In this document: positions 45,741 through 54,885 of the stretch, piece after piece
Numbering within the stretch: the stretch's first letter is position 1
How the letters are laid out: each line of letters opens with the position of its first letter
NCBI GenBank assembly: GCA_963663615.1
Contig: OY760517.1
Span: 1,488,001 to 1,552,000, forward strand
Length of the DNA: 64,000 nt
Source: G963663615 sp963663615
GTDB lineage: Bacteria; Bacteroidota; Ignavibacteria; Ignavibacteriales; Melioribacteraceae
Direction: 5' to 3'
Program-made: the position numbers and the translations under genes
Notes under the pieces: model-generated
What the model was told of the DNA's origin: nothing
Database searches by the model: none
What the model saw: only the letters and a program-made list of their open reading frames with translations

Positions 45741-46844
45741 ATGAAAATTGAAGAGAATTTGGTAAGTCATCTCAAGTTAGAAAAACCAGCTGTAATAGTT
45801 GATGAGCAAGTTTGCAGGGCTAACATTCGAGCAATGAGCAATAAAGCAAAATCTCTGAAAATTGAATTGAGACCACACTTCAAAACCCATCGTTCCAGAA
45901 CAATTGGTAATTGGTTTAGAGAAGAGGGGATTGATAAGATTACCGTTTCTTCTGTTGATATGGCTGCATGGTTTGCTAATGACGGATGGAATGATATTAC
46001 TATCGCAATACCGGTTAACCTAAGAGAGATAGATAAAATTAACTTGCTTGCCAACAAGGTTAAACTTGGTATTACCGTGGATAACTTATATACTATGGAA
46101 TATTTGTCCGGATCACTTTCAGGGAATATCAATATTTGGATTAAACTTGATGATGGCTCGGGAAGGGTGGGCATACCTCTGGATGATATTAGGTTAGCTG
46201 TAGAATTAGCTGAAATTGCTGGCAATAATTTAAATTTTGCCGGATTTATTACTCATAATGGCAGTTCTTATAAATGCACAAATAGTACTGAAATTAAAAC
46301 ACTTCATAACGAGAGAACCAAAAAGCTTTGCGATTTTATGAGAATCATTAAAGATGAGTTGCCATGCAAGTTTATCCTTTCTGCTGGTGATACTCCTTCG
46401 TGTAGTTTGGTAAATGATTTTGGTTGTGCAGATGAAATAAGACCCGGTAATTTTGTGTTCTACGATTTAATGCAGTACCATATGGGAGTATGCAGTTTTA
46501 ACAGTATTGCTTTAGCTATGGCATTGCCAGTTATTGGTGTATATCCGGGTAAAATAGTTGTGTATGGCGGAGCAGTTCACCTTTCAAAAGAAAGTATTGA
46601 AGTAAATGGAAATAAGGTTTACGGAAAAGTTTGCCGAATAGAAAAAAACGGATTTTCAGAGATAGAGAAAGAAATTTTCATCTCTTCGCTTTCGCAGGAG
46701 CATGGTATAATTTATACGAATATTGAGCATAACCTTAAGCCGGGTGACTTGATCGGAGTAATTCCGGTACACTCATGTTTAACTGCTGATATGTTTGATA
46801 ATTATACGAGTTTAAACGGAAGCCGGATAGATGCTTGTAAATAA
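45741..46844 (+). CDS. D-threonine aldolase / D-serine dehydratase-like PLP enzyme
   Basis: 367 residues, fold type III. The PLP lysine is in LRPHFKTHRS near the N-terminus, the phosphate site in ILSAGDTPS, and the C-terminal domain has the metal pair SQEHGII and VPVHSCLTADM (His and Cys zinc ligands). Family members cleave D-3-hydroxyamino acids or dehydrate D-serine; a choice between them cannot be made here. It is followed 14 bases later by the DUF2779 gene. Confidence 0.8.
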   Translation: MKIEENLVSHLKLEKPAVIVDEQVCRANIRAMSNKAKSLKIELRPHFKTHRSRTIGNWFREEGIDKITVSSVDMAAWFANDGWNDITIAIPVNLREIDKINLLANKVKLGITVDNLYTMEYLSGSLSGNINIWIKLDDGSGRVGIPLDDIRLAVELAEIAGNNLNFAGFITHNGSSYKCTNSTEIKTLHNERTKKLCDFMRIIKDELPCKFILSAGDTPSCSLVNDFGCADEIRPGNFVFYDLMQYHMGVCSFNSIALAMALPVIGVYPGKIVVYGGAVHLSKESIEVNGNKVYGKVCRIEKNGFSEIEKEIFISSLSQEHGIIYTNIEHNLKPGDLIGVIPVHSCLTADMFDNYTSLNGSRIDACK

Positions 46845-46858
46845 AATATGGTTGTAAT

Positions 46859-48364
46859 ATGGATCATCAAAACAAGGAATGCGAGAACTCTGATTTGCTA
46901 TTAAGCCATGTGTCGGTTATCAGGGGCATTCAATGCCAGAAATATTTGTACCTAAATAAATTTCATCCCGAGTACAAGAAAGAATATTCGCAGTTAAGAC
47001 AACTAATTTCGAGACGAAACGGTACTTTTAAGCACGAAGTAAAAAAACTGTTTGGAGATGGGAAATCAGTTTTCAATGAAAAATTGACAATTGAAGAGCT
47101 TGCCGAAGAAACTAAAAAACTTATACTAAGTGGTGAGCCGCTAATTTTTGATGCAATATTTCTATTTAATAATATTTACACTAAAGTTGATGTAACAGAA
47201 AACCTGAATGGCAATCTCTATTTTTATACTATTGTTGCCCGAAATCAGATAAATACAAGTATTCTTAATAGTATTGCTGTTCAGCATCATGTTGTTAGGA
47301 GTTTGCATGAAAATATAGGGGCGTTTTCAGCTATATACATCGATGATTCCAAAGAATACAAACCTGATATGAATTTACATTTTTATCTTAAAAGTGAAAC
47401 TGTTGATAAATTTGCCCGACAAAGAAAAAGATATGTGATCTCAAAAATACGCAAAGCTCTCGATTTAATTGGTGGTGATAAAATACCAGAAAAAGAACTT
47501 GATGATCATTGTCTTAAGCCAAATATTTGCCCTTATTTCAATTACTGTTTTCCTGATGTTACTGAAAATAGTGTGTTTTCGGTGGGTCATATGCATCTTC
47601 AGAAAAAACTTGATCTTTACAGGGATGGAGTTACAGCGATAGAAGATATACCACTTGAAGATGAAATGACAGAGTTTAGTAGAATGCAGGTTATCGCTGA
47701 AAAAACAGGGGAAGAAACTTTTGATAAAAAGGGGATTAGTGAATTTCTTAAGCAGATAAAATACCCTGTAAGTGCTACTGATTTTGAATCATTTCAACCA
47801 ATTATACCAAGGTTCAAAAAGACAAAACCATTGCAGCACATACCTTTCCAGTTTGTTGTTGCTACTAGGGAAAACAAGAATGCTGAGGCTAAAGTTACAG
47901 AGTATCTTGGGGCGGTAGGAAAAGACCCACGGAAAAAATTTGTTGAAAGGTTTTTGGAAGAAACTGATCATGATGGGAGTATTTTGGTTTACAATAAGTC
48001 ATCCGAAATAAGAACGCTTAACCAGCTCGCTGCAATATTTCCAAAAAGAAGAGTCGAAATTGAACAGCGTATTTCAAGAATTGTTGACCTGATGGAGCCC
48101 TTTGAAAAAAGAATGTATTATTCGCCTGATATGAAAGGTTCAATTACTCTTAAAAGTATTGTGGCAGCATTAATTGATGGTGTAAGTTATGACAAGCTAA
48201 ATATCGAAGAAGGTGGGTCGGCTGCATTTATTTATGAATCTCTATACTATTCACGCGATGATAATGAGAAGGAAAGAGTATTGAAAGATTTATCCAAATA
48301 TTGCAATACAGATACAATTGCACTGTTAAAAATTTTGGAAAAACTGAGTGAAAAGATAAAATAA
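46859..48364 (+). CDS. DUF2779 protein: Cas4-like front and DEDD-exonuclease-like end
   Basis: 501 residues. The N-terminal ~240 residues have the layout of Cas4/AddB-type PD-(D/E)XK nucleases with a four-Cys cluster: Cys in GIQCQKYLYL, then CLKPNICPYFNYC. The expected metal residues are partly kept (IFDAIF, YTKVDV) but the catalytic Lys after the second acidic strand is not evident (FYTIVARNQ). The C-terminal half is the DUF2779 region with SATDFESFQPIIP, ISRIVDLMEPF, MKGSITLKSIVAAL and YCNTDTIALLKIL, an RNase H-like DEDD pattern. A nuclease role is inferred. Confidence 0.75.
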   Translation: MDHQNKECENSDLLLSHVSVIRGIQCQKYLYLNKFHPEYKKEYSQLRQLISRRNGTFKHEVKKLFGDGKSVFNEKLTIEELAEETKKLILSGEPLIFDAIFLFNNIYTKVDVTENLNGNLYFYTIVARNQINTSILNSIAVQHHVVRSLHENIGAFSAIYIDDSKEYKPDMNLHFYLKSETVDKFARQRKRYVISKIRKALDLIGGDKIPEKELDDHCLKPNICPYFNYCFPDVTENSVFSVGHMHLQKKLDLYRDGVTAIEDIPLEDEMTEFSRMQVIAEKTGEETFDKKGISEFLKQIKYPVSATDFESFQPIIPRFKKTKPLQHIPFQFVVATRENKNAEAKVTEYLGAVGKDPRKKFVERFLEETDHDGSILVYNKSSEIRTLNQLAAIFPKRRVEIEQRISRIVDLMEPFEKRMYYSPDMKGSITLKSIVAALIDGVSYDKLNIEEGGSAAFIYESLYYSRDDNEKERVLKDLSKYCNTDTIALLKILEKLSEKIK

Positions 48365-48387
48365 AGCCCCGGTTAATACCGAGGCTT
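48364..48387 (+). terminator. Hairpin after the DUF2779 gene
   Basis: AAGCC-C-CGGT pairs with ACCG-A-GGCTT around TAAT with one mismatch, directly after the stop. A weak T run follows; it probably serves both convergent genes. Confidence 0.6.
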
Positions 48388-48412
48388 GAAAAACTTAAAA
48401 AAGAAAGCTAAA

Positions 48413-49993
48413 TTATTTTAATAGCATCATTTTGCGAGTTGCTACAAAACTACCAGCTTCAATTTTGTATATATACATACCACTGTTAAGGTTAGAAGCA
48501 TCGAATGAGATGTTATGAACACCTGCACTAACAATACCGCTAACAAGACTTGCAACTTCTTCACCAAGAAGATTATAAACAGTTAGATTAACCTGAGAAG
48601 CTTCAGGAATAGAGAACTGGATATTTGTGCTTGGGTTGAACGGGTTAGGGAAGTTCTGGGCAAGTTCAAAAGCTACAGGAGTACCAACAGTAACTTCAAT
48701 TTCAGCTGAATATTCAACACTACCGTCAAAATCAACCTGTTTTAGTCTGTAAGTATAAGTACCGGCTGCAACATTTGCATCAGTAAAGCTGTAATTATTA
48801 ACAGAAGAAGAAGTACCATTACCTTTTACATAACCAACTTCAATACCGTTTCTTTCAACAGAAAAACCACTGTTGTTAAGTTCAGTAGCAGTTGTCCAGT
48901 TAAGTTTAACACTGTTGTTAACAACATTAGCAGCAAAAGAAGTAAGTTCAACAGGAACAATCAGGTCAAGTTTATAAAGACCAATACCCTGGTCAGCACC
49001 AAGAACAGCTACATAAATATTTGAGTCATCATCAGAGAAAACAGCAACATCACCATTAGTAGCACCATAAGTACTAACGTCACCCTGTGCAGGAGTTTGT
49101 GCGTAGAATTCAGTAGCGGAAGGATTAGTTACTTTTCTAATAGCAGCACGACCAGCAATAATACCAGAGCTAGCGGCATCATCGTAAGATCTATAACCAT
49201 AAGTAGCAATATACTCATCATCCAATGATTTGAAAGAATCGCAAGAGCGTCTTGATGATGTAGTTTCAGACTGAAGAGACATACTAACATAAGCACCAGT
49301 GGCATCATGTTTTCTAGGCTTTCCACCAGCACCTGAAAGATAGAAGCTACCATCTTCAAAAGGTGCAATAGCACAAGCTGAAGGAAGGCTTGCATAAGCA
49401 CCTGAAAGAGTTACATAAGAATAATCCCATGTAGTACCCTGATCGGTAGTCGTAATTTTGTAAACAATACCAGGATCAGATGAAGCTGCACCAGCCCAAA
49501 CTGTAAAAGTACCATCATCCCAAGAACCGGTTACGTTAAATGCGTCACCAATTCTGTATGCATTAGCTGTGTTAAGAGTATAAGTAGCATCGTAGCTACC
49601 GCCTTCTGAAGTCCATACATAAATTGAAAATCCGTTAGCACTGGCATCAAGAGTCATATTACAAACAACAATTTTACCATCATCGGAAACTTCAACGTCA
49701 TTAACAGCAAAAAGACCACCAGAAACGTTACTAAGATCAAAATCGGTATCAAGAGTAACATCTTCACCGGTTTCACCATTAAGAGTTTTTATTGCATTTT
49801 CACCGTTACGTGTTACAACATACACTCTTAAATTACCGTCAACCATACCACCTGCAACACCTCTTTCGGTACTTGCACCAGTCCATGACGGAACATTTGA
49901 ATTCATTTGGTTTCTTTCCCAAACAGTATTAATCTGAGAGAAAGATAGAGAAGTAAAAAGTAGTACGGATAGAACAAGTAGTGTTTTTTTCAT
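48413..49993 (-). CDS. T9SS-secreted beta-propeller protein
   Basis: 526 residues. ATG at 49993 with AAGGGG upstream; signal peptide MKKTLLVLSVLLFTSLSFSQ. The body (~25-345) reads like a DUF4623-type propeller: GASTERGVAGGMVDGNLRVY, LYVVTRNG-like strands, VNDVEVSDDGKIVVCNM. Then a fibronectin-like module (VELTSFAANVVNNSVKLNW) and a type A sorting domain (NFPNPFNPSTNIQFSIP, LTVYNLLGEEVASLV, YKIEAGSFVATRKMMLLK). Secreted or surface-attached. Base composition is noticeably richer in A/C runs on the plus strand, reflecting high Thr/Ser/Val content. Confidence 0.85.
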   Translation of the reverse strand: MKKTLLVLSVLLFTSLSFSQINTVWERNQMNSNVPSWTGASTERGVAGGMVDGNLRVYVVTRNGENAIKTLNGETGEDVTLDTDFDLSNVSGGLFAVNDVEVSDDGKIVVCNMTLDASANGFSIYVWTSEGGSYDATYTLNTANAYRIGDAFNVTGSWDDGTFTVWAGAASSDPGIVYKITTTDQGTTWDYSYVTLSGAYASLPSACAIAPFEDGSFYLSGAGGKPRKHDATGAYVSMSLQSETTSSRRSCDSFKSLDDEYIATYGYRSYDDAASSGIIAGRAAIRKVTNPSATEFYAQTPAQGDVSTYGATNGDVAVFSDDDSNIYVAVLGADQGIGLYKLDLIVPVELTSFAANVVNNSVKLNWTTATELNNSGFSVERNGIEVGYVKGNGTSSSVNNYSFTDANVAAGTYTYRLKQVDFDGSVEYSAEIEVTVGTPVAFELAQNFPNPFNPSTNIQFSIPEASQVNLTVYNLLGEEVASLVSGIVSAGVHNISFDASNLNSGMYIYKIEAGSFVATRKMMLLK

Positions 49994-50179
49994 CTTCACC
50001 CCTTATTGATTATTAGAATATAGTTATTATTAATAAACAAATATCTCATTTGTTACATCTACTCGTGAGTAAATATAAAAAAAATATAATAGATTATATA
50101 GAGAAAACGTAAATCTGTATAAATATTTACACAATAACTTTTTAAGAAATTATTATTATGGTGATTATAAATAAAGCAA

Positions 50180-50197
50180 GGAGGTTAATTAACCTCC
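50180..50197 (-). terminator. Palindromic terminator of the NamZ-like gene
   Basis: An 18-base perfect palindrome, GGAGGTTAA and its complement, lies 35 bases after the stop of the gene at 50232 and is followed on the minus strand by TTGCTTTATTT. Confidence 0.6.
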
Positions 50198-50231
50198 CTG
50201 AATAATAGTAACTTAATTATTACTACAAACT

Positions 50232-51479
50232 TTATTTGTAAAGAAGGTAGTTTTTTCTCAATGCCTTAAATTGTTTAACGTCATCCTGCCACATAGCGAT
50301 TATCTTTTCTGGTGACTCATTTTTTCCAATCATTTCTTTAACGTAGGTAACGCCAGTAAGTTTATCGAGCCAGTTTCTTCTGAATTCAAATTCATCAGGA
50401 TAAAGTTTTCTAACACTTGAAACCAGATAAATTCCAAAATCGAGTGCGTTGAATTTGGTTCTGTCAGTTATCTGAAACTTTAGACCATTGCAAACCTTGT
50501 TAGGAAATTTTGGGTACATAGACATATTTGGAATTGATACAGGAGTATAGCTTGTAGTATCTATTTTTAACCCTTCAATTGGGTATTTTTTCATCTCTTC
50601 AAGTAATTTAACTGCATCAATAAAAGGAGCACCCATTTGCAGGAATGGTTCGTAAGTGCCTCTTCCTTCCGAAATGTTAGTACCTTCAAGCAAGCATAAA
50701 CCAGGATACATTATAGCGGCATCTAGATTTGGCATATTTGGTGAAGGTTTAATCCAATTTAATCCGGTTTCATCGAAAAACATTTTACGATTGTAGTTTT
50801 TCATCTGTACGATAGTAAGGTCTGCTTTTTTTCCATCCGGCAGCATTCCTTCATCGTTAAACATTGTGGCAAGTTCACCAATTGTTAGTCCGTGTTGCAA
50901 GGCTACAGGAGCAATAGCAACAAACGATTTTAGCGAATCAATTCTTAATGGACCATTTACCATTATACCACCAATTGGGTTTGGTCTATCCAGAACAATA
51001 ACACCAACGTTGTTTTCGGCACAGGCATCCATTACGTTATATAACGTTGAAATATAAGTATAGAAACGTGCCCCAATATCCTGGATATCAAAAATCATAT
51101 AATCAATACCTTCCAGCATTTCCGGAGTAGGCTTTCTTATTTTACCATAAAGTGAAACGGTTGGTAAACCGGTTTTGCTATCTGTTCCATCCTTAACCTT
51201 TGTGCCGTCAGGTTCATCGCCGCGAATACCATGTTCCGGACCGAACAAAGTTTTTATATTAACTGATTTAAGTGAGTGGAGAGAATCAACCAAATGAGTT
51301 CCATTCTTTAATACTGCTGTGTGGTTTGTAACAATTCCAACAGTTTTTCCCTTAATTAAATTAAGTTGTTCGGAAACCAGTCTGTCGGCACCTGAAACAA
51401 CTAATTCAACTTTTGTGTCTTTTTTTTGTGCGTTGCAAAAGGTAAGTAAAAAGGCTAAAAGGAGAACAATTTTTTTCAT
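50232..51479 (-). CDS. DUF1343 / exo-beta-N-acetylmuramidase NamZ-family protein
   Basis: 415 residues with a signal peptide (MKKIVLLLAFLLTFCNAQ). Family motifs are GKTVGIVTNHTAV, LFGPEHGIRGDEPDGTKV, DYMIFDIQDIGARFYTY, VLDRPNPIGG, and LLEGTNISEGRGTYEPF. NamZ enzymes release terminal N-acetylmuramic acid from peptidoglycan fragments, supporting cell-wall recycling; activity here is inferred. It follows the nudix gene by 4 bases and is the last gene of an ndk-nudix-namZ run. Confidence 0.88.
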   Translation of the reverse strand: MKKIVLLLAFLLTFCNAQKKDTKVELVVSGADRLVSEQLNLIKGKTVGIVTNHTAVLKNGTHLVDSLHSLKSVNIKTLFGPEHGIRGDEPDGTKVKDGTDSKTGLPTVSLYGKIRKPTPEMLEGIDYMIFDIQDIGARFYTYISTLYNVMDACAENNVGVIVLDRPNPIGGIMVNGPLRIDSLKSFVAIAPVALQHGLTIGELATMFNDEGMLPDGKKADLTIVQMKNYNRKMFFDETGLNWIKPSPNMPNLDAAIMYPGLCLLEGTNISEGRGTYEPFLQMGAPFIDAVKLLEEMKKYPIEGLKIDTTSYTPVSIPNMSMYPKFPNKVCNGLKFQITDRTKFNALDFGIYLVSSVRKLYPDEFEFRRNWLDKLTGVTYVKEMIGKNESPEKIIAMWQDDVKQFKALRKNYLLYK

Positions 51480-51483
51480 ATTA

Positions 51484-52032
51484 TTAATCCAGAATTTTAG
51501 AAAGATACTTAATCGATAAAGCCCAGGCTGAAATTGTAATTCCGTGGGTTATCCTGTTCGAATTTATCATGTCGTTTAATTCTTCCAAAGAAACCTCAAA
51601 CAACTCAAATTCTTCTGTTGGGTCTTTTTCTAAAGGAGCATAAGTTAAATCTGTTGCTACAAATACGTTAGTTAATTCGTTTGAAGCACCAGTAAATGGT
51701 TCAAATAATCCCATCTTTTCAAGTTTACCTGCAGTGTAACCAGTTTCCTCACGTAATTCCCTTATTGCATTTTCAACAGGTACTGAACCGGGAATATTAC
51801 CACCGCAAGGAAATTCAATACTTTCCCATTGGTTAAGGTAACGGAACTGTTTAACAAGAACTATTTTGCCGTTGTTTGTAACAGGGATTATAACTGTAGA
51901 ACCAGGGGAATGGACATAGTGATATTCGCCACTATATCCACCCTCGATTTCAAATTTATCTAAATTGTAATGCCAGTATTTATTTTTAAATATGGTTTTA
52001 CTACTAAGTTGTTTCCATTGCTTAAGAGCCAT
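51484..52032 (-). CDS. NUDIX hydrolase, ADP-ribose pyrophosphatase type
   Basis: 182 residues. Nudix box: GNIPGSVPVENAIRELREET followed by GY; the REL-EE-TG catalytic part is intact, while the Glu usually following the inner Gly (PGE) is Ser. The N-terminal strands WKQLSSKTIFKNKYWHYNLDKFE and the C-terminal acidic TEEFELFEVSLEEL match the ADP-ribose pyrophosphatase (NudF) group. It probably hydrolyses ADP-ribose or a related nucleoside diphosphate sugar. Co-transcribed with ndk. Confidence 0.85.
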   Translation of the reverse strand: MALKQWKQLSSKTIFKNKYWHYNLDKFEIEGGYSGEYHYVHSPGSTVIIPVTNNGKIVLVKQFRYLNQWESIEFPCGGNIPGSVPVENAIRELREETGYTAGKLEKMGLFEPFTGASNELTNVFVATDLTYAPLEKDPTEEFELFEVSLEELNDMINSNRITHGITISAWALSIKYLSKILD

Positions 52033-52036
52033 TTAA

Positions 52037-52468
52037 TTATTCACTATAGTTTTCCAGAAGCTCTTTTCTTGAGAAGAAGTGAGAAATTTCAATTTTCGCA
52101 TTTTCATCTGAATCGGAACCGTGAACAATATTTTGTTCAATTCCGTCAGCATACATCTTGCGGATAGTACCTTCTTCAGCATTTTCAGGATTCGTTGCAC
52201 CAATAAGTTTTCTGAAATCCTCAACAGCATTTTCTTTTTCAAGTGCTATTGGCACGCAGGGACCGGATGTCATGAAGTTGATAAGGTCTTTAAAAAACGG
52301 ACGTTCCTTGTGAACTTCATAAAAACCACCTGCAGATGATTCATTAAGATGAACCATTTTTAATGCTTTTACTTTAAATCCTGCTTTGGTGATATGCGAA
52401 ATAACTTCACCTATAAGATTTTTTCTTACACAATCAGGTTTCAAAATAGCGAGAGTTCTGTTAGACAT
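52037..52468 (-). CDS. ndk: Nucleoside diphosphate kinase
   Basis: 143 residues, normal length. TLAILKPDCVRKNLIGEVI with the phosphate-binding Lys, and the active-site NIVHGSDSDENA with the phospho-His. It keeps NTP and dNTP pools balanced by transferring the gamma phosphate from ATP. First gene of the run with nudix and the NamZ-like gene. Confidence 0.97.
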   Translation of the reverse strand: MSNRTLAILKPDCVRKNLIGEVISHITKAGFKVKALKMVHLNESSAGGFYEVHKERPFFKDLINFMTSGPCVPIALEKENAVEDFRKLIGATNPENAEEGTIRKMYADGIEQNIVHGSDSDENAKIEISHFFSRKELLENYSE

Positions 52469-52497
52469 TATTTCTCCATCATATCTTATTTAATTAA

Positions 52498-52560
52498 AAA
52501 AAAGAGGCTGATCCCCGTAATTATTCCTTTGTCAGGAATAAAACACTATTGGAACAGCCC
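52498..52560 (-). terminator. Branched terminator of sucD
   Basis: On the minus strand GGCTGTTCC pairs with GGATCAGCC (one A-A mismatch), followed by TCTTTTTTTT. Inside the long loop TATTCCT and AGGAATA form a second perfect 7-bp stem, so the structure is branched. Confidence 0.75.
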
Positions 52561-52569
52561 TTTAAAAAA

Positions 52570-53442
52570 TTAGTTGTTTAATGCTTTTTGCATTGTAACG
52601 CCAATTTCAGCAGGTGATTCGGCAACATGAATACCAGCATCTTTCATGGTCTGCATTTTTTCAGCAGCAGTACCTTTACCGCCCGAAATAATTGCACCGG
52701 CATGACCCATACGGCGTCCCGGAGGTGCAGTTCTACCGGCAATAAAACCAACAACAGGTTTGGTAACATGTTCTTTAACATAGGCAGCAGCTTCTTCTTC
52801 AGCAGTACCACCAATTTCGCCAATCATAATGATACCTTCTGTATCAGGATCTTCATTGAAGAACTGAATAATTTTTTTGAACTGTGAACCAATTACCGGA
52901 TCACCACCTATACCAACACAAGTTGACTGTCCAATTTCAAGATCAGAAAGCTGTTTAACCGCTTCGTAAGTTAATGTACCACTACGAGATACAACACCAA
53001 TTTTACCCTGTTTGTGGATAAAGCCAGGCATAATACCAATTTTAGCTTTTCCCGGAGAAATTAAGCCTGGGCAGTTTGGACCAATTAGTACACTGTCTGT
53101 GTTTTTAATTGTGTTGTAAACCTTAACCATATCGGCAGCAGGAATACCTTCAGTAATACAAACTACAAGTTTAATACCTGCACCAACTGCTTCAAGAATT
53201 GCATCGGCAGCAAATGGAGGGGGAACAAAAATTGCAGAAGCTTCGGCACCTGTTTCTTTTACAGCATCAGCTACTGTATTAAATACTGGAACTTCTTCAA
53301 ATTTTGTACCGCCTTTACCCGGAGTTACACCAGCAACTACATTGGTACCATATTCAATCATCTGTGAGGTGTGAAATGAACCTTCACTACCTGTAATACC
53401 CTGAACGAGTACTCTTGTTTTTTCATCAAGAAGTATGCTCAT
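52570..53442 (-). CDS. sucD: Succinyl-CoA ligase alpha subunit
   Basis: 290 residues. VQGITGSEGSFHTSQMI at the N-terminus for CoA binding, IGPNCPGLISPG, SRSGTLTYEAV, and the phospho-His loop RRMGHAGAIISGGKGTA. With the beta subunit it interconverts succinyl-CoA and succinate with substrate-level phosphorylation in the TCA cycle. The sucC gene is not adjacent, which is unusual because the two are normally an operon. It has its own terminator. Confidence 0.96.
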   Translation of the reverse strand: MSILLDEKTRVLVQGITGSEGSFHTSQMIEYGTNVVAGVTPGKGGTKFEEVPVFNTVADAVKETGAEASAIFVPPPFAADAILEAVGAGIKLVVCITEGIPAADMVKVYNTIKNTDSVLIGPNCPGLISPGKAKIGIMPGFIHKQGKIGVVSRSGTLTYEAVKQLSDLEIGQSTCVGIGGDPVIGSQFKKIIQFFNEDPDTEGIIMIGEIGGTAEEEAAAYVKEHVTKPVVGFIAGRTAPPGRRMGHAGAIISGGKGTAAEKMQTMKDAGIHVAESPAEIGVTMQKALNN

Positions 53443-53820
53443 TTTATAATCCTTATATTTTTACGTCGTTCAATTACAATATGGAAACTTAATAAATTTT
53501 TAGGTTTCATGAAATAAAAAAGCCGTTAGTATGTTGGTAACCTGTGCATGATTTATTGGATTAACTAAAAATGATTAACATAAAGTATGATGTAATTAAT
53601 TGAGTGAAGAGTTCCATTAAAACAAAATTTTGGTGATTTTATAAAGCATTTTCTTAATATTTTGTATCGATATGATAATAAATTATAGTCTATACTTAAA
53701 TGAGTAAATAAACATCAAATCATATAAATGCATGGTCTTATCTGTTAAACCGTATTTTAACATATAGTAAGTAAAAAGAATGTTAATTTTTATGTTAATA
53801 AATTGGTAACATTTGAGAAA
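53443..53820. other. Intergenic region upstream of the kinase/AAA cluster
   Basis: About 380 AT-rich bases between sucD (leftward) and the cluster (rightward). Apart from the promoter at its right edge I see no gene, RNA or strong hairpin. Confidence 0.5.
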
Positions 53821-53855
53821 TTTGCCAGAAAGTTGTAATTTGTAAATTAACTTTA
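53821..53855 (+). promoter_or_regulatory. Bacteroidota-type promoter of the kinase/AAA cluster
   Basis: TTTG at 53821-53824 and TAACTTTA at 53848-53855 (7 of 8 to TAnnTTTG) are separated by 23 bases, ending 17 bases before the first ATG of the cluster. Confidence 0.5.
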
Positions 53856-53872
53856 AATAGCAGAATTAGGCA

Positions 53873-54868
53873 ATGGGACAAAATAGAGAACAACAGCGAC
53901 AGAAAGAATTAGTTCGCGAGAAAACATTACAAAAAGAGAAAACAACACAACAAAAAGCGACTAAGGCATCGGAAGGTAAAGTTTGCCAAAATTGCGGTAC
54001 GCATAATGAAGCAGGTGCCAAATTTTGTGAAGAATGTGGTGCTGCTCTTGGCACATTTAATTGTCTTAAATGTGGTGCGGAATACCAGCCAGGACAGGAT
54101 TTTTGTGAAGAGTGCGGTGATTTTTTATTAGCGGATGCTTGTAAATTCTGTTATGCTCAGGTTGATAAAGACGATAATTTTTGTCCTGAATGTGGTAATC
54201 CTACTGCCGGTATTGTTTGTGGTAAGTGTGGCACAACAAGTAACTTCGATTTTTGTCCCGGTTGCCATACCCCTCTAACCGAGGCTGCTTTTAAGGAACT
54301 GGAAAAAGTAAAAAATGATCCGCAGATAAAAGAAATTGCCTCCCTGATTCAGGAGTTTCAGGAGCTTGAGCTTGAGGAAGTTGAAGAAGAACCTACGTTG
54401 CAGGAAAGAATGCAGGCTCGTCTTGATGAAGAAATGGAAAAAGAGCGTATTAAAACCCAGGCTAAATTTGAACAGTTAAGAAAAGATTTTAATCAAACTA
54501 AAGAAGTGTTTGGTATAGAAGAAAAAACACATGAGGTTAAAAAAGAGCAACCCAAAACGCCACCTGCCAAGAAAAAGGATATTTTCCAGAATAGAAAAAA
54601 ACGTAAAGACCTTGAACAGCTTAAGCAGAAAAAACTTATGGAAATTCAGTCTAAGCTTGATAAATTAAAAGAAAGAACGTTTACGGATTCACAGGCTGCA
54701 CGCAGATTTTTTATTGCTTCCAGACCGGAAGGTAACTATGTGTGGAATTGTAATTTTAACGATTCTTTGCATCCTGACCCAAATAACTGCGGTAATCCGG
54801 AACAAGGTGGACGATGGGTTATTGAAACAGGACATATTGAGTGGGAAACTCATTATGGTGATATGTAA
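53873..54868 (+). CDS. Multi-zinc-ribbon (DZANK-type) coiled-coil protein
   Basis: 331 residues. A charged N-terminal helix (QQRQKELVREKTLQKEK) leads into four consecutive short zinc ribbons (~38-135): CQNCGTHN/CEECG, CLKCGAEY/CEECG, CKFCYAQV/CPECG and CGKCGTTS/CPGC. A Glu/Lys-rich coiled coil (~140-280) follows. A C-terminal motif unlike the rest, NYVWNCNFNDSLHPDPNNC, then GRWVIETGHIEWETHYGDM, may be a separate small fold. It is cytoplasmic. First gene of the cluster; such ribbons usually serve protein-protein contacts. Functional family unknown. Confidence 0.8.
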   Translation: MGQNREQQRQKELVREKTLQKEKTTQQKATKASEGKVCQNCGTHNEAGAKFCEECGAALGTFNCLKCGAEYQPGQDFCEECGDFLLADACKFCYAQVDKDDNFCPECGNPTAGIVCGKCGTTSNFDFCPGCHTPLTEAAFKELEKVKNDPQIKEIASLIQEFQELELEEVEEEPTLQERMQARLDEEMEKERIKTQAKFEQLRKDFNQTKEVFGIEEKTHEVKKEQPKTPPAKKKDIFQNRKKRKDLEQLKQKKLMEIQSKLDKLKERTFTDSQAARRFFIASRPEGNYVWNCNFNDSLHPDPNNCGNPEQGGRWVIETGHIEWETHYGDM

Positions 54869-54885
54869 TATCAGCAGGATAGACT

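Noticed and set aside
45767..46225. 152-residue antisense open frame in the PLP enzyme gene
   Set aside because: Fully overlaps a well supported gene and shows no family features.
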